Below the pieces are notes generated by a model that did no database searches, was not told the origin of the DNA, and was given only the letters and a program-made list of their open reading frames with translations. A DNA stretch of 64,000 bases, taken from positions 97,053 through 161,052 of the forward strand of contig JAGHJI010000062.1 of assembly GCA_017886765.1 (NCBI GenBank), given 5' to 3'. The position numbers and the translations under genes were made by a program. Numbering within the stretch: position 1 is the stretch's first letter; each line of letters opens with the position of its first letter. Below are positions 56,936 to 64,000 of the stretch, piece after piece. The stretch comes from Eubacterium sp. (GTDB taxonomy: Bacteria > Bacillota > Clostridia > Oscillospirales > Acutalibacteraceae).

Positions 56936-58096
56936 ATGAAAGTAGAAATTTCCGACGCTGTTAAATATATAGGCGCAAGCACCCACGATCTGGACCTGTT
57001 TGAAAGTCAGTATGTTGTACCCAACGGAATGGCATATAACTCCTATGTTATTCTTGATGACAAAATTGCAGTTATGGACACGGCTGACAAAATCGTCAGC
57101 GATGAATGGCTCGCAAATCTCAAAACGGCTCTTGGTGACAGAAAGCCGGATTATCTCGTTATCCAGCATCTTGAGCCCGACCATTCCGCAAATATCAGAG
57201 CGCTGGTTGAACTGTACCCTGATATTGAGATTGTATGCTCCGCAAAAGCGAAGGCGATGATGCCGCAGTTTGCCGATGTGGACGAAAGTAAAATCATTGC
57301 AAAAAAAGAGGGAGAAACGCTTGAACTCGGCAGTCATACGCTTACATTCGTTATGGCGCCCATGGTTCACTGGCCGGAAGTTATGCTTTCCTATGAAAGC
57401 AGTGAAAAGATACTGTTTTCAGCAGACGCTTTCGGCAAATTCGGCGCGCTTGATGTTGACGAAAGCTGGTCATGCGAGGCAAGGCGTTATTATTTCAATA
57501 TCGTGGGCAAATACGGCGCTCAGGTGCAGGCTGTACTAAAAAAGGCTGCCGCTCTGGATATCAAAACGATTTGTCCTTTGCACGGTCCGGTGCTTACGGA
57601 CACGATACCGGAGGTATTGCGGCTTTACAACATCTGGTCCTCCTATGAGCCGGAAGATCAGGGCGTTTTCATTGCCTATGCCTCTATGCACGGAAATACG
57701 GCTGAAGCCGCCCAAAAGATGAAAGATATTCTTGAGCAAAAGGGTTGTCCAAGAGTTGCCATGGCTGATCTGTCAAGGGACGATATTGCCGAATGTGTGG
57801 AAGATGCATTCCGCCACAGCAATCTGCTTTGTATGGCGCCCAGCTATGACGGCGGTGTTTTCGCTCCTATGTCTGATTTTATTCATCATCTTAAAAGCAA
57901 GGCGTTCCAGAACAGAAAGGTTTCCTTTGTAGAAAATGCTTCCTGGGCACCCAGTGCCGCAAGAACGATGAAGGCTGAATTTGAACAGATGAAGAATATA
58001 ACCTTTGTCGGCGATACCGTCACGATAAAAACAACGGTTAAGGACGCGGATATCGCTGCCCTTGAGAAATTGGCAGACGAAATTATAAATAGCTGA
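56936..58096 (+). CDS. FprA-type flavodiiron protein
   Basis: HLEPDHSANIRAL metal-binding motif, SADAFGKFG, C-terminal flavodoxin domain with YASMHGNTAEAAQ. Confidence 0.92.
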   Translation: MKVEISDAVKYIGASTHDLDLFESQYVVPNGMAYNSYVILDDKIAVMDTADKIVSDEWLANLKTALGDRKPDYLVIQHLEPDHSANIRALVELYPDIEIVCSAKAKAMMPQFADVDESKIIAKKEGETLELGSHTLTFVMAPMVHWPEVMLSYESSEKILFSADAFGKFGALDVDESWSCEARRYYFNIVGKYGAQVQAVLKKAAALDIKTICPLHGPVLTDTIPEVLRLYNIWSSYEPEDQGVFIAYASMHGNTAEAAQKMKDILEQKGCPRVAMADLSRDDIAECVEDAFRHSNLLCMAPSYDGGVFAPMSDFIHHLKSKAFQNRKVSFVENASWAPSAARTMKAEFEQMKNITFVGDTVTIKTTVKDADIAALEKLADEIINS

Positions 58097-58106
58097 TCAG
58101 CAGTTA

Positions 58107-58451
58107 TAAACGCCTCTGAAATCAGAGACCTCAGCGTGTAGAAAAAGTTGTAAATTTAGAGAAACATATACCCCTACACGCTGGACAGACTTCGAGAAAT
58201 CGAGGTGAATTTCGTTTTCTTGCGAGCGGGAGCTGTACGAGGGTACTGCCTCCGAGCAAAAAACGAAAAACGCCAAACAGCGGCAAGGATTTGATATCCT
58301 TACCGCTGTTTTTTGTTGGAATCTCATCGTCAGCACTACGTGCTGTCACCGCCCTTTCACAAGGGAGGCAAAACGGATTGTTGCATTTTATTTCGGCGTG
58401 GTTTGCCCGACTTTATCGACAGTCTGACGCCTCTGAAATCAGAGGCGTTTA
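58107..58451. mobile_element. MITE-like 345-bp element with 44-bp terminal inverted repeats
   Basis: 58107-58150 vs reverse complement of 58408-58451 identical at 35/44 positions; internal inverted repeats; no ORF. Confidence 0.5.
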
Positions 58452-58517
58452 CTTAATTTGACAAATTATTCCGTTTGTATTATTATTTCTGTATAAGATA
58501 TACGGGCGGGGTTTGAT

Positions 58518-58844
58518 ATGGTAACAGTTTTTACAAATGCCAATTTTATCACTCTAAATAAAGAAAACGATATTTATTCCGTTATGGTCGTCAACGGTAA
58601 GGACATCGTGTACCTGGGTTATAACACGCCGTTGTGCTATGACAGCGACAGGGTGGTGGACCTGGGGGGCGGATACGTTATTCCCCTTATTAACGATATG
58701 GTTTATTACGATATAACCCACGCGCGCTGCAGGGAGCTTAAGGAGGGCGAGCGGGCGGACTTTATAGTCCTGGACAGAAATGTTCTGGAAGAAAGCAACC
58801 CGCAGATACTGGAAGTGTATAAAAAGGGAAGGAAAAAGGTATAA
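58518..58844 (+). pseudogene. Amidohydrolase-like composite sandwich lacking the TIM-barrel core
   Basis: N-term strands ...VMVVNGKDIVYLG...VVDLGGGYVIPL join directly to the C-term ELKEGERADFIVLDRNVLE...VYKKGRKKV. Confidence 0.6.
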
Positions 58845-58954
58845 ATCAGATAATGATATATCAGCGGTCGTAGAAATACGGCTGCTTTTTATTTGTTCAT
58901 TTATTGAAATGACAATAATACGCTGTCAGGCATATACTAAAAAGAGGTGATTTT

Positions 58955-60778
58955 ATGTGCGGAATAGCAGGAATATTAACCCCGTCCATAGATTTAAGAA
59001 GTGAAAAACCTTTAATTGAAAACATCAGCAATACGCTGAAAATGCGAGGCCCTGATGCTAAGGGCGAATACATTAAAACCTGTACAGCGCTTATTCACCG
59101 CAGACTTTCCGTTATCGACCCGGAAAGGGGCGGCCAGCCCATGCGCTTCGGTAAATATATCATCGTTTATAACGGTGAGATTTATAATACAGCGGAGGTC
59201 AGGGATGAGCTGATTTCCTGCGGGTACAGATTTGACAGTCATTGTGATACGGAAGTCGTGCTCAAGGCATATGACAAGTGGCAGGAGAACAGTGTGAAAA
59301 AGCTCAACGGGATTTTTGCCTACGCGGTTTATGATGAAAAGGAAAACAGTCTTTTTCTTGCCCGTGACAGAATCGGTGTAAAGCCCTGCTTTTATGCAAA
59401 GGTTGGTGATCTTTTTGCCTTTGCCAGCAGGATAAGCAGCCTTTTGTGCATACCGCGGATCAAACCGGTGGTCGGCGAGGAGGGGCTGAATGAAATATTT
59501 ATGCTGGGACCTGCAAAGACGATCGGAAAGGCGATATTTAAAGATATTGCGGAGCTGCCGCCTGCCCATTATATGACTTATAAAGACGGCGAAATAAAAA
59601 TCAGTCCGTACTGGAAATTAGAGGCGAGGGAAAACAAAGAGACCGCCAGCGAGGCGGTGGAACATACTTATTCCCTTGTTAAGGATTCCATTGAAAGGCA
59701 GCTCGTTTCCGATGTTCCGCTGGCAACCTTTCTGAGCGGCGGTCTTGATTCGTCCATCATCTCAAAGGTGGCGGCGGATTATTACAGGGAAAAGGGCGAA
59801 ACGCTGACCACATACTCCGTGGATTATACCGACAATGACAAGTATTTCAAAAAAAGCCTTTTCCAGCCCAACAAAGATTCGGATTATATAGGGATGATGT
59901 CTGAGGCAATCAGCTCCTGCCACCACAATGTGATTCTTGACAACAGCGATGTGGCGGACGCACTGGCACCGGCCGCCATTGCCAGATGTGTGCCGGGTTT
60001 TGCGGATGTGGATTCGTCTCTTTTACTGTTTTGCAGAGAGGTAAAGAAGACCCATACCGTTTGTCTTTCCGGAGAATGCGCGGACGAGATCTTCGGCGGC
60101 TACCCCTGGTATCACAGAAAGGAGATTCTCTTTGAGGAGTGCTTCCCCTGGTCAAGGTCAACAAAGGCAAGAAGGGCGATCCTGAGGAGCGGATTCCTTA
60201 AAAACGGCGAGGCGTATATGCAAAACGCCTATGATGAAACCGTGGCGCTTACCTCATATCTGGACAGCGACAGCCCGCTTGAAAAACGAATGCGGGAAAT
60301 GTTTGTTCTGAACCTCAACTGGTTTATGCAGACGCTCCTTGCCCGAAAGGATGTTATGAGCATGGAATCCTCCCTGGAGGTGCGCGTGCCGTTTTGCGAT
60401 TTTCGTCTGGTTGAATACGCCTATAATATGCCGTGGGAGATCAAGGCTCTGGACGCAAGGGAAAAAGGCATACTCCGAAAAGCGTTTGAAAAGGATCTGC
60501 CCTATGATATTGTATGGCGTAAAAAAAGTCCGTATCCTAAAACACACAATCCGGTTTATTTCAAATGCGTCTGCAATCTTGTTCAGCGAGCCCTTGACGA
60601 TAAGTCATGCCCGCTGCGTGACATGCTTGATATAAGCGCCGTTAAGGCTTTAATGAATAATCCGGATTCCATGACGGAACCCTGGTACGGTCAGCTGATG
60701 CAAACACCCCAGGTCCTTGCCTATATTTTTCAGATTTATGTATGGATTAAAAATTACAATGTTGAGTTTGAAGTGTGA
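58955..60778 (+). CDS. asnB: Asparagine synthase (glutamine-hydrolysing)
   Basis: MCGIAGIL Ntn-Cys, MRGPDAKGEY, PLATFLSGGLDSSIISKVA, LSGECADEIFGGYPWY. Confidence 0.95.
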   Translation: MCGIAGILTPSIDLRSEKPLIENISNTLKMRGPDAKGEYIKTCTALIHRRLSVIDPERGGQPMRFGKYIIVYNGEIYNTAEVRDELISCGYRFDSHCDTEVVLKAYDKWQENSVKKLNGIFAYAVYDEKENSLFLARDRIGVKPCFYAKVGDLFAFASRISSLLCIPRIKPVVGEEGLNEIFMLGPAKTIGKAIFKDIAELPPAHYMTYKDGEIKISPYWKLEARENKETASEAVEHTYSLVKDSIERQLVSDVPLATFLSGGLDSSIISKVAADYYREKGETLTTYSVDYTDNDKYFKKSLFQPNKDSDYIGMMSEAISSCHHNVILDNSDVADALAPAAIARCVPGFADVDSSLLLFCREVKKTHTVCLSGECADEIFGGYPWYHRKEILFEECFPWSRSTKARRAILRSGFLKNGEAYMQNAYDETVALTSYLDSDSPLEKRMREMFVLNLNWFMQTLLARKDVMSMESSLEVRVPFCDFRLVEYAYNMPWEIKALDAREKGILRKAFEKDLPYDIVWRKKSPYPKTHNPVYFKCVCNLVQRALDDKSCPLRDMLDISAVKALMNNPDSMTEPWYGQLMQTPQVLAYIFQIYVWIKNYNVEFEV

Positions 60779-60822
60779 TTATGTTATACTCATAATGTAA
60801 TTTACAGGACAGGATGTTAGAT

Positions 60823-61599
60823 ATGACAAACGAGGAATATATTAAAGCAATCAATATGCGCCGGTCAAGGCGCAGTTACCGCCCGCACCCGCTTGACAGC
60901 GACACGATGCAGGTCATTCGTGAGCTGGTGGATATAATCAATGAAAAGGCCGGGCTTGATTTCAGATTTATTGAGGACGCCACTCCTGCTTTCAAGCTGT
61001 TTTCAGGTAAATTTTCAGCCATTGCAATATGCGGCGATGATTCCGAAAAAACGAGGATAAAGTCCGGCTATTACGGAGAGACGATTGTGCTGCAGTGCGT
61101 GTATCACGGGCTGGGGACTTGCTGGGTAACCGGTACGTACGATGAGAATAAGATTCTGGCGCTGCTTAATCTGCCGAAATTTACAAGGCTGTACGGCCTT
61201 ATCGTTATAGGGAATGTTAAGGATAAGCTCAGCTATAAAGAAAAAATGATGCATAATGTAATGCACAAGAACAATAAGCCTTATCAGAAAATGTTTACGG
61301 TCTGTGACGAAAAGCTGCCGCCTTATTACGAATACGCCATGCAGATGGTGGAGAAGGCGCCGTCAAGCACAAACAGCAGACCCGTGCATTTCAAGTATGA
61401 AAACGGTGTAATTTCCGGTTTTGTTGACGAGCCATATTCAGATAAGAGCATGGAGTTCGGCATCGCGCAGCTGCACTTCTGTCTCGGTGCGGCGGCGAAA
61501 GGCGTAAAGGGCGAATGGGATTTTGCCGGCAGGTTCTGTACCGAAGACGCAAAGGTTATCAAATTCCCTGAAAGCAAAGGAGAAGAGGAAAATGAGTGA
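60823..61599 (+). CDS. Nitroreductase-family protein
   Basis: NMRRSRRSYRPHPLDSDTMQVIRELV, LQCVYHGLGTCWVTGTY, VEKAPSSTNSRPVHF. Start at ATG 60823 or 60814. Confidence 0.82.
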   Translation: MTNEEYIKAINMRRSRRSYRPHPLDSDTMQVIRELVDIINEKAGLDFRFIEDATPAFKLFSGKFSAIAICGDDSEKTRIKSGYYGETIVLQCVYHGLGTCWVTGTYDENKILALLNLPKFTRLYGLIVIGNVKDKLSYKEKMMHNVMHKNNKPYQKMFTVCDEKLPPYYEYAMQMVEKAPSSTNSRPVHFKYENGVISGFVDEPYSDKSMEFGIAQLHFCLGAAAKGVKGEWDFAGRFCTEDAKVIKFPESKGEEENE

Positions 61600-62464
61600 A
61601 GCGGTAAAGGAAAAGAAAAAATGGTCTAAAAAGAAAAAGATCATCGTCATAACCCTTTCGCTTTTACTGACGCTGATCGTGCTGGTCGTTATTGCCGGCG
61701 TATGCGTTTTAAACTGGTACTGCAAAACGGAGGACTATACGCTTCTGAAAACACAGCAGCAGGTAACGCTGGTTGCTCACCGCGGTTACCGGGCAGTAGC
61801 GCCGGAAAATACCACTGCCGCTTTTGAGGAAGCCGGCAAGGCAGGCTTCTGGGGAGCGGAGTGCGATATTTACAGAACCGCTGACGGCGTTTGGATCGTG
61901 TCCCACGATACCCATACATACCGCATGATGGATCAGTCCGCCTGGGTGGAAAAGAAAACCTATGACGAGCTTATGGAGATGACCGTTGACAACGGCTCGA
62001 ATATTGAGGACTATCCGGATTTGAAATTCTGTTCGCTGGAGGAGTATCTCCGGATATGCAGGGATTATAATATGGTTGCCGTAATTGAGCTGAAAGGCAA
62101 GAAGAATACAGAGCATTATGATGAGATCATTGACCTCGTGGAGCAGTACGGAGTGGACTCCGTCTATATTTCCTTCCATTTTGAAAATCTGCAGAAGCTT
62201 AGGGAGCTGACGGACAGCCAAGTCTATTACCTTGTTCAGGAAATCGAGGACGAGGATATTGAGCTTGCAAAGACTCTTGAAAACTGCGGTATTGATTTCA
62301 ACGGAGAAAAGGAAGCCAACTTTGAAAACGGAATGATACAGAAATGTATGGATAACGGACTGGCGGTGGGCGCCTGGACGATTGACGATACTGAACTGCT
62401 CGATAAGCTGGTTGATAACGGCGTAACCCTGATTACAACAGATAATATTACGAAACAATCCTGA
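61592..62464 (+). CDS. Membrane-anchored glycerophosphodiester phosphodiesterase
   Basis: N-term TM helix; LVAHRGYRAVAPENTTAAFEEAGKAGFWGAECDI, VSHDTHTYRMMD. Start ATG 61592 overlaps the previous stop. Confidence 0.9.
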   Translation: MSEAVKEKKKWSKKKKIIVITLSLLLTLIVLVVIAGVCVLNWYCKTEDYTLLKTQQQVTLVAHRGYRAVAPENTTAAFEEAGKAGFWGAECDIYRTADGVWIVSHDTHTYRMMDQSAWVEKKTYDELMEMTVDNGSNIEDYPDLKFCSLEEYLRICRDYNMVAVIELKGKKNTEHYDEIIDLVEQYGVDSVYISFHFENLQKLRELTDSQVYYLVQEIEDEDIELAKTLENCGIDFNGEKEANFENGMIQKCMDNGLAVGAWTIDDTELLDKLVDNGVTLITTDNITKQS

Positions 62465-62509
62465 CAAAAGAACAGAACATGGTGCTGACCGTATTAAATT
62501 TAAAAGAAA

Positions 62510-62546
62510 AAAGCCGCTGAGGAAAAGTAATCCTCAGCGGCTTTGC
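62510..62546. terminator. Bidirectional intrinsic terminator
   Basis: AAAGCCGCTGAGGA...TCCTCAGCGGCTTT between convergent genes. Confidence 0.85.
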
Positions 62547-62552
62547 AATTTG

Positions 62553-64000
62553 TTATTCTTTTTCTTTTCCGGGAGCGCCGCAGCATTTTTTATACTTTTT
62601 GCCTGAGCCGCAGGGGCACGGGTCATTGGGGCCTATTTTACGTCCTTTGCGTACCGGCTCCTTTTTTACGGTGTCGTCTCCGCCGGATGAGGTGGCGGTT
62701 ACTTTCGCCACGGCTTTGCGCTCCACATCCTCGCGTCGTCTGGGCATGATTGTCAGCATCATACGTACGGTGTTTTCACGGATTGTTGCCGTCATTTCGT
62801 CGAACATATCATAGGATTCCATACGAAAAGCGACTACAGGGTCTCTCTGGGCGTAAGCTCTCAGACCGATACCCTGTTTCAGATCGTCCATGGCGTCAAT
62901 GTGATCCATCCAGAGCGTGTCAACATTTCTGAGCAGTACCATTCTTTCAAAATCCTGGAACATTTCATCGCCTAAAAGCTGGCGCTTTTCATCCAGGATT
63001 CTGTGTCCTCTTTCCGTAAGCATTTCAATGGTTTCATTTACGGAAAGGGTGTCCGTATCCTCAAAATCATCGTCTGTTGTAAGCCAGCCCTTATATTTTT
63101 CCTTAAGACCGGCAATATTCCAGTCAGCCTTATGGTCCCCGGCTAAATAGTTCTTAACATTCTCCTCAATGTTGGTATCAAGCATTGCCAGGATTTTGTC
63201 GCTCAGGTCGATTCCGTCAAGCACCTGATCCCTTTGCTTATAAATAAGCTGTCTCTGGCGGTTCATAACGTCGTCGTACTGAAGGGTGTTTTTACGTATA
63301 CCGAAGTTTCTGCCCTCAACCTTTTTCTGCGACGATTCAACGGTCTTTGAAATCATTTTTGATTCGATAGGCATATTCTCATCGTCAGCGAGTCTGCCCA
63401 TCATAAGCTGCATTCTTTCACCGCCGAACAGGCGCATCAGGTCGTCCTCGCAGGAAAGGTAGAACTGGCTTTCACCCGGGTCTCCCTGACGTCCGGAACG
63501 TCCGCGCAGCTGGTTATCAATACGGCGTGAGTCATGGCGTTCAGTGCCGAGGATGAACAGTCCGCCGGCTTCACGTACTTTGTCCGCCTCTTCCTGTATC
63601 TCATTCTTGTATTTCGCCTCTAATTCCTGAAAGGTTTTTCTGGCTTCCAGGATTTCCTCGTCATCCGTTTCAGCAAAGCCGGTTGCCTCCGCAATCAGCT
63701 CGTCTGTGTACTGCATTCGCTTCATTTCCGCTTTTGCCAGATATTCGGCGTTACCGCCAAGCATGATATCGGTACCACGGCCCGCCATATTTGTAGCAAT
63801 GGTTACGGCGCCCAGCTTACCTGCCTGAGCGATGATCTCCGCCTCGCGCTCGTGATTCTTGGCGTTGAGTACATTGTGGGGGATTTTCGCTTTTTTCAGC
63901 ATTTTTGACAGCAGTTCACTCTTTTCAATGCTGATGGTACCCACCAGTACGGGTTGTCCTTTTTCGTGACATTTTTTGATCTGTTCAATCACGTGATTGA
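62553..64000 (-). CDS. secA: Preprotein translocase ATPase SecA (partial; N-terminal part beyond window)
   Basis: TIATNMAGRGTDIMLGGNAE, GTERHDSRRIDNQLRGRSGRQGDPGES, C-terminal zinc motif PCPCGSGKKYKKCCG. Confidence 0.95.
   Translation of the reverse strand, partial: NHVIEQIKKCHEKGQPVLVGTISIEKSELLSKMLKKAKIPHNVLNAKNHEREAEIIAQAGKLGAVTIATNMAGRGTDIMLGGNAEYLAKAEMKRMQYTDELIAEATGFAETDDEEILEARKTFQELEAKYKNEIQEEADKVREAGGLFILGTERHDSRRIDNQLRGRSGRQGDPGESQFYLSCEDDLMRLFGGERMQLMMGRLADDENMPIESKMISKTVESSQKKVEGRNFGIRKNTLQYDDVMNRQRQLIYKQRDQVLDGIDLSDKILAMLDTNIEENVKNYLAGDHKADWNIAGLKEKYKGWLTTDDDFEDTDTLSVNETIEMLTERGHRILDEKRQLLGDEMFQDFERMVLLRNVDTLWMDHIDAMDDLKQGIGLRAYAQRDPVVAFRMESYDMFDEMTATIRENTVRMMLTIMPRRREDVERKAVAKVTATSSGGDDTVKKEPVRKGRKIGPNDPCPCGSGKKYKKCCGAPGKEKE

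Noticed and set aside
58107-58451. Insertion sequence with transposase
   Set aside because: The block between the inverted ends has no substantial ORF, so at most a non-autonomous element.
61709-62467. 252-aa minus-strand ORF
   Set aside because: Antisense to the GDPD gene, whose catalytic motifs are intact; a shadow ORF.

Overview
This 64 kb window looks like chromosomal DNA from a gut-type Clostridia/Oscillospiraceae-like Firmicute. That placement rests on codon style and gene content only; no species is claimed. Most of it is ordinary coding sequence:
- hydrogenase maturation genes (hypB-hypA)
- a GH13/GtrA/alcohol dehydrogenase block and a stand-alone E2-type acyltransferase
- tandem ATP-grasp ligases, a stand-alone AICAR transformylase, exonuclease III and RlmA
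- a YlmH/methyltransferase/NUDIX operon and a PhoR/PhoB-like two-component system
- a glycan block (GH43, GH2, permuted GH3, GH27)
- a PPase-like/NUDIX fusion
- typA-glnS-gltX, a PerR/reverse rubrerythrin/FprA oxidative-stress cluster, asnB, nitroreductase, GDPD and secA (partial).

The accessory centrepiece is about 30.2-49.9 kb. A 2767-aa secreted protein built from about 450-500 aa tandem modules is divergent from a 2081-aa secreted protein ending in an Ig-like plus dockerin-like dyad. These are followed by a 371-aa protein with the same dyad and a cohesin-like N-terminus, a 919-aa Cys-repeat protein, and a 40-aa peptide ORF missing from the ORF track.

Other items worth a second look:
- a 5S-rRNA-like leader in front of a NUDIX gene
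- a 345-bp element with 44-bp terminal inverted repeats
- a barrel-less amidohydrolase remnant
- two NUDIX genes, each next to a broken methyltransferase
- a CBM-like module inserted in a GH27 barrel
- several structured intergenic repeats.

No CRISPR array, tRNA or intact rRNA gene was seen. All family calls come from reading the translations; no database search was run.
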